Source: Rhizobiales bacterium CCH10-E5 (GTDB lineage Bacteria > Pseudomonadota > Alphaproteobacteria > Rhizobiales > Beijerinckiaceae). Taken from it: a stretch of DNA of 64,000 bases. This document shows positions 1 to 10,605 of the stretch, one piece after another. The stretch's first letter is position 1, and each line of letters opens with the position of its first letter. The stretch covers positions 1-64,000 of the forward strand of contig LSIG01000119.1 of NCBI GenBank assembly GCA_001556125.1. The letters are read 5' to 3'. Below the pieces are notes generated by a model. It did not search any database. It was given only the letters and a program-made list of their open reading frames with translations, and had not been told where the DNA came from. Both the position numbers and the translations under genes were made by a program.

Positions 1-1
1 G

Positions 2-1027
2 CCCGGCCCCGCCTCGGCCCTGCCCACGCTCAAGCTTGCGCCTGTGGCCCCGCCCCGCGATGCCGGCGCCGACATGGCCGCGCGCATCGCGGCCACCACC
101 GACCGGGCCGCCTTGCTCGAGCTTCTGGCGGCCGGGGTCGAGAAGGCCCGGATCACGGCGCGGCTGACGCAGCTCGGCTTCGTCGATCTCGCCGCAGGCG
201 GCCAGCGGGTCTGGTTGAAGCCGGGCGGCGGCGAGGGCTTCCGCGATTGCGCGGATTGTCCGGAGTTGGTGCTGGTGCCCGAAGGCGATGTCCGCATGGA
301 GCTCCGGACGGGCACGACGCCGCGGATCGTCGAGGTCGCGTTGGCCCAGCCCTTCGCCGTCGGCCGGTTCGAGGTGACGCGGGCGCAGTACAAGGCCTTC
401 ATGCAGCAGTCCGGCCATGTCGTCGAACTCGGCTGCCATGTCCGGGCGCCGGTCTGGAAGCTGGATCCGACCCTGTCCTGGCAGGATCCAGGCTATCCTC
501 AGGGTGACGACGAGCCCGTTGCCTGCGTCAGCCATGGCGATGCGAAAGCCTATGTCGCCTGGCTGTCGAAGCGCACCGGCCAGCGCTACCGGCTGCTGAC
601 CGACCCCGAATGGCACCATGTCGCGGCCTCCTCGGCGAAGGACATGGCCGATCCGGCGCGCCTTTGCGCCATCGGCAACGGCGCCGACGAGACCGCGAAG
701 CAGGCGATGCCCTCCTGGACGGTTGCCCCCTGCCGTGACGGCTTCCGCACGACGGCGCCGGTCGGCCGCTTCGCAGCGAGCCCCTGGGGCCTGTCCGATC
801 TCAGCGGCAATCTCTGGGAATGGGTCGACACCTGCCCGCCCGACCCATCGGTTCCGGGCCAGCCCTTTCCGCCGCCGGTCTGCCGCGAGGAGGAGGGGCG
901 GATCCTGCGCGGCGGCTCCTGGGCCGATCCGCCGGCGGCGCGGCGGCTGGATTCACGGATCGTCAGCGAGCCCGGCATCCGCGATCAGGTCGCCGGATTC
1001 CGCGTCGCGCGCGACCTCGGCCATTGA
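2..1027 (+). CDS. Formylglycine-generating-enzyme (SUMF1) family protein, 5' partial
   Basis: The frame is open to the left edge, so the true start lies upstream; the GTG at 44 is only the first start-like codon inside the window. The C-terminal two thirds carry the FGE-sulfatase fold: FAVGRFEVTRAQYKAF, VSHGDAKAYVAWLSKRTGQ, YRLLTDPEWHHVA, the GNLWEWV core, RILRGGSW and the closing GFRVAR. In this family the fold either converts Cys to formylglycine in sulfatases or serves as a general C-type-lectin-like scaffold. The catalytic cysteine pair of true FGE cannot be assigned with confidence, and no sulfatase gene is next to it, so its activity is open. The next gene is convergent and ends 10 bp away. 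Confidence 0.85.
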   Translation, partial: PGPASALPTLKLAPVAPPRDAGADMAARIAATTDRAALLELLAAGVEKARITARLTQLGFVDLAAGGQRVWLKPGGGEGFRDCADCPELVLVPEGDVRMELRTGTTPRIVEVALAQPFAVGRFEVTRAQYKAFMQQSGHVVELGCHVRAPVWKLDPTLSWQDPGYPQGDDEPVACVSHGDAKAYVAWLSKRTGQRYRLLTDPEWHHVAASSAKDMADPARLCAIGNGADETAKQAMPSWTVAPCRDGFRTTAPVGRFAASPWGLSDLSGNLWEWVDTCPPDPSVPGQPFPPPVCREEEGRILRGGSWADPPAARRLDSRIVSEPGIRDQVAGFRVARDLGH

Positions 1028-1036
1028 GCGCGGCGG

Positions 1037-2950
1037 TCACGCGGGACGGGCGCGCGGCCCCGACCGGCGAGCCGTCCAGAGCCACGCGGTGGTCGCCGAC
1101 AGCAGCAGCGCACCGGCGATCTCGGTGCTCGGGATGGGCAGGAACAGGCCGACGCCGGCGAGAAACAGCAGCACCCGTTTCAGCCCGTCCAGTCTGACCA
1201 TGAAGTAGCCCTCGATCGCCGCGTTGAGCGCCAGCACACCGAGGATCGCGGTGCCGACCGAAATCAGGATCTGGGCGGGTGATCCGATCAGCAGCAGGGC
1301 CGGCTGGTACATGAAGACGAAGGGCAGGAGGAAGGCGACCATCGCGATCCGGCAGGCGACCACCGCGATCAGCACCGGATTGGCCTTGGCGATGGACGCG
1401 GCGGCGAAGGCCGCCACCGCCACGGGCGGCGTGATCGCCGACATGGAGGCGATGTAGACGATGAAGAGATGCGCCGGCAGCACCGCGACGCCGAGCGCGA
1501 TCAGGGCCGGCGCCGCCAGCACCGCCGAGAGCGCATAGACCGCCGGGGTCGGCATGCCCATGCCGAGCACGATGATCACGAAGGCGGAGACGAGGATGGT
1601 CAGGATCGGGCTGCCGCCGGACATGTGGAACAGGCCGGAACTGATCTTGCCGGTGAGGTCCGTCATCGAGAGCGTTCCGACGACGAGACCGGCGATGGCG
1701 CAGGCGACCCCGACGCCGATCATCCCGCGCATGCCGTCGCTCAGGCCGAAGAACAGCGTCTTGACGAGCCGGACCGGATCAGGGTGACGCAGCACGGCGA
1801 CCGGCACGAGGGCGGCGCAGGCGAGCGCGCCCGCGAAGGCGGGCCGGTTCAGGCTCAGCACGCCCCAGATAAGCAGGCCGATCGGCACGAGATAGGCCCA
1901 GTCGCGCCGCAATACGGCGAGGATCGACGGCGTCTCGCCCTCCGACATCGGCTGGAGCCCGTCGCGATGCGCCTTGAAATGCGCCGCGAGAAACACCGAC
2001 TGGTAGTAGAGCAGGGCCGGGATGAGCGCCGACAGCGCGATCGTCGCATAGGGAATGCCGGTGAAGTCCGTCATCAGGAAGGCGGCCGAGCCCATCACCG
2101 GCGGCAGCAGGGCGCCGCCCGTCGAGGCCGCGGATTCGATAGCGCCCGCATAGGTCCGGCTCGTCCCGGTCCGGATCATCAGCGGGATGCTGAACGATCC
2201 CGTGGTGACGACGTCGGCCGTCGGCGAGCCCGAGATCGAGCCGTAGAGGCCCGACGAGACCACGGCGACCTTGCTCGCCCCGCCGACCTGCTTGCCGACG
2301 AGGCTGTTGGCGATGTCGTAGAAAAAGTCGGCCCCGCCGATGCGGTCTAGCAACGCGCCGAAGACGACGAACACCACGACGAGAAAGGCCGCGACCTCGA
2401 GCGCCGGGCCGAACAGCCCGTTGGTCGAGAAGACGAGATGGTCGACGATCTCCTGCGTGCTGAAGCCGCGATGCGCGAAGGAGCCCGTGAGCCGGTTGCC
2501 GAAGATCGCATAGGCCAGGAAGGTCGCGACCAGCACGACGAGGATCATGCCGATGCAGCGCCGCGTCGCCTCCATCACCAGCGCGATCAGCACGATCGAG
2601 GCGGCGATGTCGGCGGTCGAGAGCTCGTCGATCATCGGCAGCCGCATCTCGTGCACCGGCTGCATCCAGACGAAATAGCCGCAGGACCCCAGCGATAGCG
2701 CGACCAGACACCAGGAGGGGGTGGAGCGTCCGGTCGGCCTCAGCGGATTGGCCGTCGTCGTCAGGAAGGCCAGCGACAGCACCGCGCCGAGGAAGAGGAA
2801 CAGTGCGATCTCGCGTTTGATGTACCAGCCGAAGGAAATTGCGATCAGCAGCACCGCCGCCGACACGCCGATGACGTGCACCGTCCACTGCTCCGGCGTG
2901 CCGAGCTGGCGGGACCGGCCCGGTGCGATCAGCTTCAGCAGGGCGAGCAT
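1037..2950 (-). CDS. TRAP transporter fused permease (4TM/12TM, TAXI type)
   Basis: Inner-membrane permease of 637 residues that combines the small DctQ-like and large DctM-like subunits of a TRAP transporter, the usual arrangement for TAXI systems. Hydrophobic segments run through the whole protein, with the DctM signature stretches GSISGSPTADVVTTGSFSIP and STGGALLPPVMGSAAF in the middle and MGMPTPAVY later. Uptake would be sodium- or proton-driven together with the periplasmic binding protein encoded 49 bp upstream on the same strand. The start at 2950 has a GAGG ribosome site at suitable distance. The substrate cannot be read from sequence; known TAXI systems mostly carry small organic acids. 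Confidence 0.93.
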   Translation of the reverse strand: MLALLKLIAPGRSRQLGTPEQWTVHVIGVSAAVLLIAISFGWYIKREIALFLFLGAVLSLAFLTTTANPLRPTGRSTPSWCLVALSLGSCGYFVWMQPVHEMRLPMIDELSTADIAASIVLIALVMEATRRCIGMILVVLVATFLAYAIFGNRLTGSFAHRGFSTQEIVDHLVFSTNGLFGPALEVAAFLVVVFVVFGALLDRIGGADFFYDIANSLVGKQVGGASKVAVVSSGLYGSISGSPTADVVTTGSFSIPLMIRTGTSRTYAGAIESAASTGGALLPPVMGSAAFLMTDFTGIPYATIALSALIPALLYYQSVFLAAHFKAHRDGLQPMSEGETPSILAVLRRDWAYLVPIGLLIWGVLSLNRPAFAGALACAALVPVAVLRHPDPVRLVKTLFFGLSDGMRGMIGVGVACAIAGLVVGTLSMTDLTGKISSGLFHMSGGSPILTILVSAFVIIVLGMGMPTPAVYALSAVLAAPALIALGVAVLPAHLFIVYIASMSAITPPVAVAAFAAASIAKANPVLIAVVACRIAMVAFLLPFVFMYQPALLLIGSPAQILISVGTAILGVLALNAAIEGYFMVRLDGLKRVLLFLAGVGLFLPIPSTEIAGALLLSATTAWLWTARRSGPRARPA

Positions 2951-2999
2951 GGCGACACCTCGTTCTCTCGGCGATGGAACGGGAGGGACGCCGTGCGCC

Positions 3000-3983
3000 T
3001 CACTTCAGCAGGCCGGCTTTCCGATAGGCGGCCTCGGCGCCGGGATGCAGCGCCAGCGGCGCGGTCTGCGTTAGGTTGACCGGCTCGAGCCGGGCCATCA
3101 TCGCATGCGCCTGCCGCAGATAGTCGAAATGCTTGATCATCCCGTCGGCGATCAGGGCGGCATCCTCGTTCTTCATCTCGGCCGAGGCGAAGAGCACGAC
3201 GCTGCCGGTGATGGTCGACACCGCCGCGGGCTGGAAGGCGTAGGTGCCGGCCGGCACGGTGATCGGCGCCGTGCCGAGCAGCGCGCCGAGCTTGGCGCTG
3301 GCGTCCGGCGAAATGCCGAGCATCTTGACCTTCATTTCGCGGGTCGCGCTGTTGATCTGCCCCGACGGGAAGGCGAGCATGTTGATGATGATGTCGGCCT
3401 GGCCGTTCTTCATCATCTCCAGGCCGGCATTGTAGTCGACGTGGTGGATGCGTCCGCCCCAGGACTCGATGTCCTTGGCGCTGACGCCATAGGCCTTGAA
3501 CACCTCTTCGCCGGTCACCGCCATCAGCGTGCCGCGCTGGTTGAGCGCGACGCGCACGGGCTTCTTGGCGGCGAGGATGCTCTCGAAGCTCTCGATGCCG
3601 GCATCTTCGCGGACGAGGATCTGCACCGCCGCCTGCGGGTCGATCAGTGCGATCGCGCGGAGGTTCGTGACCGGCGCCTTGAAAGGCTCCTCACCGGCCT
3701 GCGCGCGCTTCACCAACTGGGCGTGGGCGATGCCGAGCTCGACCTTGCCGGTCGAGACGAGCTGGATGTTGGCTGCCTCGCGGCCGGGCTCGTAACCAAA
3801 GGCGACACCGGGGGATTCCCGCCGGATCGTCTCGCCGATGGCGTTGCCGATCGCGCTCCAGGCGCCGCCGACCGAGCCGCCGGTCAAGGTAATCTTCTTC
3901 GCCGGAGCGGTCTGCGCCGCCACAAGACCCGCGCCAAGGGCGAGCGCGCCCGCCACCAGCGATGCCAATCCCAGTCTCTTCAT
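3000..3983 (-). CDS. TAXI family TRAP transporter solute-binding protein
   Basis: Periplasmic binding protein of 327 residues. The start at 3983 is chosen because a strong GGGAGGG site precedes it and it gives a clean Sec signal peptide (MKRLGLASLVAGALALG, cut near VAA-QT); the frame is open further upstream but that part is GC-rich noise. Family hallmarks are the opening LTGGSVGGAW, IQLVSTGKVELGIAHAQL, LVREDAGIESFESI and VDYNAGLEMMKNGQAD. It delivers ligand to the fused permease immediately downstream. A divergent nadC/PhnN-phosphorylase operon starts 450 bp away, which might hint at a nucleotide-precursor or pyridine-type acid as ligand, but that is speculation. Confidence 0.93.
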   Translation of the reverse strand: MKRLGLASLVAGALALGAGLVAAQTAPAKKITLTGGSVGGAWSAIGNAIGETIRRESPGVAFGYEPGREAANIQLVSTGKVELGIAHAQLVKRAQAGEEPFKAPVTNLRAIALIDPQAAVQILVREDAGIESFESILAAKKPVRVALNQRGTLMAVTGEEVFKAYGVSAKDIESWGGRIHHVDYNAGLEMMKNGQADIIINMLAFPSGQINSATREMKVKMLGISPDASAKLGALLGTAPITVPAGTYAFQPAAVSTITGSVVLFASAEMKNEDAALIADGMIKHFDYLRQAHAMMARLEPVNLTQTAPLALHPGAEAAYRKAGLLK

Positions 3984-4144
3984 GGTCACCCTCCCGGCCT
4001 CGTGTCGGGCGCGCCCGCAGGCGGGCCGCGCAACCGCATGGTGCCGGCCGATCGGATCGGCCGACGATCTGACGTAGCTGCCGTTCCCCGGCGGCTTCAA
4101 GCCGCCTTGTCGAATGCTGTCTTGCGCAGCACGAAGGTGAGTTT

Positions 4145-4155
4145 GTTGGTGTGCA
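4145..4155 (+). promoter_or_regulatory. Direct repeat copy 1, possible operator
   Basis: GTTGGTGTGCA, identical to 4336-4346. It sits 160 bp upstream of the TAXI binding-protein start. A repeated word in a divergent promoter region is what a shared repressor or activator site would look like; no regulator gene is adjacent. Confidence 0.35.
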
Positions 4156-4308
4156 TATGGCTTGTCAATGCTGTCCGACGATCGAAAACAGGGCGTGCGC
4201 TGCAGCAAAAATTTGCAACTCTCACACGAAAACTGGGTCCGGCACGCCGAATTCGCGGGCTCACCCATCAAGCCCCCTGCCGTCATCAGCCTGTCACCGA
4301 ATCCCTGC

Positions 4309-4346
4309 TTGACACGTCGGAACCCACTTCGCATCGTTGGTGTGCA
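4309..4346 (+). promoter_or_regulatory. Candidate nadC promoter region with direct repeat copy 2
   Basis: TTGACA at 4309-4314 (CTTGAC, the alphaproteobacterial -35 core) with only a weak -10 match near 4332. Copy 2 of the GTTGGTGTGCA repeat (4336-4346) would overlap the -10 and start site, a position typical of repression. The -10 is poor, so this is tentative. Confidence 0.3.
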
Positions 4347-4432
4347 AACAGTCATGAGATCGGGCCATCCATGCTATTCGCTCCCATGGCGATGCCCGCG
4401 AAGGCGGGCGGAGCGCGCGGCAGGGGCTGAGC

Positions 4433-5266
4433 ATGTATGACCGTTTCACCACGCAGCGGCTGATCGACCTCTGGCTGAGCGAGGATATCGGTTCCTGCGA
4501 TCTCACGGTCCAGCTCATGATCGAGCCGGACGAGACCGGCGCCTTCCGGATGAACGCCCGCGAGCCGATGGTGCTGGCCGGCATCGACGTCGCCGCCGCC
4601 GTTTTTTCCCGCTACGAGCCGCGGCTTTCAGTCAAGGTCGAGGCCGCCGATGGCGACCGCGTCGAGAAGGGCGCGACGCTGATCCTCGTGGAGGGGCCGG
4701 CCCAGGGCATCCTCACCGCCGAGCGCACGGCGCTCAACATCGTCCAGAGGCTCTCCGGCATCGCCACCGAGACGGCGCGCTATGTCGACATCATCAAGGG
4801 CACGAACGCCCGGCTGATCGACACCCGCAAGACCACGCCCGGCCTGCGCATGCTGGAGAAGCATGCGGTCGCCTGCGGCGGCGGGCTGAATCACCGCCTC
4901 GGGCTCGATAACGGCGTGATGATCAAGGACAACCACATCGCCGTCTGCGGCGGCATCGCCCAGGCGGTCGAGCGAGCGCGGCGCAAGCTGCCCGTCCTGA
5001 CCAAGCTCGAGGTCGAGTGCGACCGTTTGGAGCAGGTCCGCGAGGCTGTCGCCGCCGGTGCCGACGTGATCATGCTCGACAACATGCCGGTGCCGGAGAT
5101 GAAGGAGGCGGTCGCCTATGTGGCGGGCCGCGCCAAGCTCGAAGCCTCGGGCGGCATCCGCTACGAGACGATCCGCGCCATCGCCGAGACGGGCGTCGAC
5201 TACATCTCGACCAGCAAGATCACCCAGTCGGCGCCCGCCGTCGATATCGGCCTCGACGAGGCCTGA
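4433..5266 (+). CDS. nadC: Nicotinate-nucleotide pyrophosphorylase (carboxylating)
   Basis: Quinolinate phosphoribosyltransferase: quinolinate + PRPP gives nicotinate mononucleotide, CO2 and pyrophosphate in NAD synthesis. It is full length at 277 residues. Family motifs seen are DLT near 23-25, TAERTALN (95-102), TRKTTPGLR (131-139), GGGLNHRLGL (149-158) and IKDNH (164-168), which carry the basic residues that bind the dicarboxylate and PRPP. ModD is a relative, but these motifs are the NadC form. nadA and nadB are not adjacent, so this could be a second copy. It lies 16 bp before a fused enzyme predicted to make PRPP, its own co-substrate. Confidence 0.88.
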   Translation: MYDRFTTQRLIDLWLSEDIGSCDLTVQLMIEPDETGAFRMNAREPMVLAGIDVAAAVFSRYEPRLSVKVEAADGDRVEKGATLILVEGPAQGILTAERTALNIVQRLSGIATETARYVDIIKGTNARLIDTRKTTPGLRMLEKHAVACGGGLNHRLGLDNGVMIKDNHIAVCGGIAQAVERARRKLPVLTKLEVECDRLEQVREAVAAGADVIMLDNMPVPEMKEAVAYVAGRAKLEASGGIRYETIRAIAETGVDYISTSKITQSAPAVDIGLDEA

Positions 5267-5282
5267 AGGCGACGAAACCTCC

Positions 5283-7337
5283 ATGCGGCCAGGCATCCTC
5301 TTCGTCGTCGTCGGGCCGAGCGGGGCCGGCAAGGATACCATGATGGACGGGGCGAGGCGGGTCCTGGTGCAGGGCGAGCGCTTCGGCTTCGCGCGGCGCC
5401 TGATCACCCGTCCGGCCGATGCAGGCGGTGAGGATCACGAGGCGATCGACGAGGCCGGCTTTGCGGCGCTCGCGGCCGCCGGCGGCCTTCTGGTGTCCTG
5501 GCAGGCGCATGGTCTGCATTACGGGCTGCGCGCTTCGCTGCGCGACGAACTGGCCGCCGGCCGGCACATCGTCGCCAACGGGTCGCGCGGGGTGCTGGAG
5601 ATGCTCGCCGGCGCCGTGCCGCGGCTGATCATCATCAACGTCACCGCCTCGCCCGAGACGCTCGCCCGTCGTCTCGCCTCCCGAGGACGCGAGACGGCGG
5701 ACGACATCGCCGCGCGGCTCGCCCGCAAGCCGCCGCAATGGCCGGAGGGCATCGAGACCATCACCGTCTCCAACGATGGCACCGTCGAGGAGGGCATCGA
5801 GCATTTCCTCGCTGCCATCGACGCCGCCACGCGCCGCCTGTCCCTGAAGCCCGTCCCGATCGACGGCTGGCGCGACAGCATCGCCTATCTGCCGCGCGAC
5901 AGCGTGATCGGCGTCGCCGACTTCGACGGGCCGGGCAAGGTCGACGTCGCCGGGCCGATCGCCGCTGACGGGACACGCCGCAGCATCCGCGCGCGGGTCA
6001 ACGTCGTGGAGGCCGGCTGGCTGCTGGAGCCGCATGAGATCGGCCTGTCGCGCGAGGCCTTCGCGCAGCTTGGCCTGCCCGAAGGCAGCGAGATCACGCT
6101 GACACGCACCCCGCCGCAGCACAGCCGAGATGCGCTGCGCGCCAAGATCCAGGGCGCCGAACTCGGCGCCGCCGACTACGCCATGCTGCTGCGCGACATC
6201 GTCGAGGGTCGGTATCCGGAGGGCGAGATCTCGGCCTTCCTCGTCGCCGCGACGCGCTCGCTGAGCGATGCCGAGGTCGCGGCGCTGGCGAGCGTGCGCG
6301 CCGGTTTCTCGACGCCGCTGCGCTGGGACGAGCCGATTATCGTCGACAAGCACTCGATGGGCGGCATCCCCGGCAGCCGCATCACGCTGATCGTCGCGCC
6401 GATCGTCGCCGCCCATGGGCTCGCCATGCCCAAGACCTCCTCGCGCGCCATCACCTCGGCCGCCGGCACGGCCGACGCGATGGAGGTGCTGGCCAGGGTC
6501 GATCTGACGGAGGACGATGTCCGCCGCACGGTGGCGCAGGCGCGCGCCTGCATCGCCTGGAACGGCCGCCTCAATCACTCCGCCGTCGACGATGTGATGA
6601 ACGCGATCACGCGCCCGCTCGGGATCGATTCCAACCGCTGGTCGGTCGCCTCGATCATTTCGAAGAAGCTGACGGCCGGCTCGACCCATGTCGTGGTCGA
6701 TCTGCCCTATGGCCGCCGCGCCAAGCTGCACAGCGAGGCGGAGGCACGCGAACTCGGCGCGCTGTTCGAGAGCGTCGGGCGTTCCGTCGGCCTGCAGGTC
6801 GAGGCGGTCGCCACCTGCGGCGCCGGGCCGATCGGGCGGGGCATCGGGCCGGCGCTCGAGGTCCGCGACGTGCTCTGGGTGCTGGAGGGCGATGCGCAGG
6901 CCCCGGCCGATCTGCGCGAGAAGGCGCTCGACTTCGCCGGCCGCATCCTCGCCTGGGACCCGGCCATCGGCACGCGCGAGAAGGGGCGCGCCCGGGCCGC
7001 CGAACTGCTCGCCTCGGGTGCGGCGCGCGCCGCTCTGGACGGCATCGTCGCCGCCCAGGGACGCCGCGACATCGTGGCCAAGCCCGCCGCTCTCACCCAC
7101 ACCGTGCGGGCCTCCCGTGCCGGGCGCATCAGCGAAATCGACGGGTGGCGCATCGCCGGCATCGCGCGCCGCGCCGGCGCGCCCTTCGACAAGAGCGCCG
7201 GTATCGACCTGCTGCGCGCTGTGGGCGACGATGTGACGGCGGGCGAGGGGCTCTTCACCATCCACGCCGCCGCCGCGCCGGACCTCGAAGCGGCGGTGGC
7301 GCTGGCGGCTGCGGATGAGGGGTTCGTCTTGGCCTGA
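5283..7337 (+). CDS. Fusion of PhnN ribose-1,5-bisphosphate kinase and AMP/thymidine-phosphorylase-family enzyme
   Basis: 684 residues with two enzymes in one chain. Residues 1 to about 183 are PhnN (ribose 1,5-bisphosphate + ATP to PRPP): Walker A GPSGAGKDT at 11-19 and the PhnN motif SWQAHGLHYG. Residues from about 190 to the end match the AMP-phosphorylase branch of the thymidine phosphorylase family: a short N-terminal domain, KHSMGGIPGSR (from 356), KTSSRAITSAAGTADAMEV (from 384) and PIGRGIGPALE. AMP phosphorylase releases adenine and ribose 1,5-bisphosphate, which is exactly the PhnN substrate. There is no stop or frameshift between halves. The start at 5283 is preceded by a weak AAGGCGA site, 16 bp after nadC. 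The nucleotide used and channelling are inferences. Confidence 0.9.
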   Translation: MRPGILFVVVGPSGAGKDTMMDGARRVLVQGERFGFARRLITRPADAGGEDHEAIDEAGFAALAAAGGLLVSWQAHGLHYGLRASLRDELAAGRHIVANGSRGVLEMLAGAVPRLIIINVTASPETLARRLASRGRETADDIAARLARKPPQWPEGIETITVSNDGTVEEGIEHFLAAIDAATRRLSLKPVPIDGWRDSIAYLPRDSVIGVADFDGPGKVDVAGPIAADGTRRSIRARVNVVEAGWLLEPHEIGLSREAFAQLGLPEGSEITLTRTPPQHSRDALRAKIQGAELGAADYAMLLRDIVEGRYPEGEISAFLVAATRSLSDAEVAALASVRAGFSTPLRWDEPIIVDKHSMGGIPGSRITLIVAPIVAAHGLAMPKTSSRAITSAAGTADAMEVLARVDLTEDDVRRTVAQARACIAWNGRLNHSAVDDVMNAITRPLGIDSNRWSVASIISKKLTAGSTHVVVDLPYGRRAKLHSEAEARELGALFESVGRSVGLQVEAVATCGAGPIGRGIGPALEVRDVLWVLEGDAQAPADLREKALDFAGRILAWDPAIGTREKGRARAAELLASGAARAALDGIVAAQGRRDIVAKPAALTHTVRASRAGRISEIDGWRIAGIARRAGAPFDKSAGIDLLRAVGDDVTAGEGLFTIHAAAAPDLEAAVALAAADEGFVLA

Positions 7338-7382
7338 CCGCCAGGGCAACGATTGTCTCAATTTCAGGGACTGACCCACAGT

Positions 7383-7487
7383 CGTCATCCTGGGCGGCCG
7401 CAGGCCGACCGGGATCCATCGTCGGGCGCGATGGCTCTCTATGATGGATCCCGGCCTGCGCCGCTTCGCGGCTGGCCCAGGATGACG
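7383..7487. repeat. Palindromic repeat element A (GTCAT...ATGAC family)
   Basis: 105-bp near-palindrome between the convergent fused enzyme and lrp genes. Outer arms are CGTCATCCTGGGC (7383-7395) and GCCCAGGATGACG (7475-7487); inner arms are CCGGGATCCATC (7409-7420) and GATGGATCCCGG (7443-7454). It has the layout of dispersed bacterial intergenic palindromes. In this position it could fold in the 3' ends of both transcripts. Confidence 0.85.
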
Positions 7488-7503
7488 GGTGCCCGGGGGC
7501 GAA

Positions 7504-8004
7504 CTACGCCCTCGGCATCTTCAACGGATCGATCGAGATCGCGCGCTTGAGCGTGCGCAGGCCGAAGGTCGTGCGCGTCTGCCGGATGCCGGGGATGCGG
7601 TAGAGCATCTCGCGCAGGAAGCGCTCGTAATGGTCGGTGCCGCTGACCACGACCTTGACGAGGTAATCGTATTCGCCGGTGACGAGATAGGCCTCGACCA
7701 CCTCCGGAATCCGCGTCAGCGCTTCGCCGAAATGATCGAGGATCTTGTCGTCATGCTTGTCGAGCGTGATCTCGACGAAGACGACATTGCCGAAACCCAG
7801 CGCCTTCTGGTCGAGCACGGCGACATATTTCTCGATTGCCCCGCTCTCCTCCAGCCGCTTCACCCGCGTCCAGCAGGGCGAGGGCGACAGCCCAACCTTC
7901 TCCGCCAGCGCATTGACGGTCAGACGGCCATCCTCCTGCAGGGCGGAGAGAATCCGCAGATCGGTGGCGTCCGGTTCATCGCTCCGGCGGTTGCGCGGTA
8001 TCAC
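7504..8004 (-). CDS. bkdR: Lrp/AsnC family regulator, probable BkdR
   Basis: 166-residue Lrp-type regulator. An N-terminal helix-turn-helix (about 14-60: LRILSALQEDGRL, ALAEKVGLSPSPCWTRVKRLE) is followed by a RAM ligand-binding domain (about 70-155). The start is a GTG at 8004. It is transcribed away from the bkdA1-bkdA2-bkdB-lpdA operon, the same arrangement as Pseudomonas bkdR, where branched-chain amino acids induce the operon. A 15-bp dyad CGGAAGATATTTCCG in the shared intergenic region is a candidate operator. The role is inferred from family and position. Confidence 0.88.
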   Translation of the reverse strand: MIPRNRRSDEPDATDLRILSALQEDGRLTVNALAEKVGLSPSPCWTRVKRLEESGAIEKYVAVLDQKALGFGNVVFVEITLDKHDDKILDHFGEALTRIPEVVEAYLVTGEYDYLVKVVVSGTDHYERFLREMLYRIPGIRQTRTTFGLRTLKRAISIDPLKMPRA

Positions 8005-8034
8005 GGAACATTATCCTGCACTGTGGGTAGAAGT

Positions 8035-8049
8035 CGGAAGATATTTCCG
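8035..8049. promoter_or_regulatory. Candidate Lrp/BkdR operator dyad
   Basis: CGGAAGATATTTCCG: arms CGGAA and TTCCG around an AT-rich centre, 15 bp in total, the usual length of an Lrp half-octamer site. It lies 31 bp upstream of the regulator start and about 180 bp upstream of bkdA1. Confidence 0.35.
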
Positions 8050-8105
8050 CAGACGGTTCCGGACGCAACTGATTTCGACAGGAATCTCCGCGAGCCCCGC
8101 GCTAG

Positions 8106-9461
<1,356 letters not shown>

Positions 9462-9489
9462 GGATGGTCTCGGCACGCGAGCATCACGC

Positions 9490-9575
9490 CGTCATTGCGA
9501 GGAGCGCAGCGACGAAGCAATCCAGGGGGACGTCGAGCGGGCCGGCTGGATTGCTTCGCTTCGCTCGCAATGACG
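9490..9575. repeat. Palindromic repeat element B between bkdA1 and bkdA2
   Basis: 86-bp palindrome inside the operon. It starts CGTCATTGCGAGGAGCG and ends CGCTCGCAATGACG, with inner arms GAAGCAATCCAG and CTGGATTGCTTC. It ends immediately before the GGGAGGAG ribosome site of bkdA2, so its folded RNA would sit against the start of translation. Confidence 0.88.
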
Positions 9576-9588
9576 GGAGGAGCATCTC

Positions 9589-10604
<1,016 letters not shown>

Positions 10605-10605
<1 letters not shown>

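Larger units (their letters stand above)
3984..4432. other. 449-bp divergent intergenic region between TAXI and nadC operons
   Basis: No convincing gene. It must hold the promoters of both divergent operons. Two things stand out: an 11-bp direct repeat GTTGGTGTGCA at 4145-4155 and 4336-4346, and a TTGACA at 4309-4314 directed at nadC. A copy of the repeat on each side of the divide would suit a shared regulator. Confidence 0.5.

Noticed and set aside
3984..4355. N-terminal extension of the TAXI binding protein
   Set aside because: It would bury the signal peptide; the start at 3983 has the strong ribosome site.
4433..5266. ModD rather than NadC
   Set aside because: No molybdate genes nearby and the quinolinate/PRPP motifs are the NadC form.
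5220..7388. Long open frame opposite the PhnN-phosphorylase fusion
   Set aside because: Arg/Ala/Gly-rich, no domain, a shadow of the real gene in GC-rich DNA.
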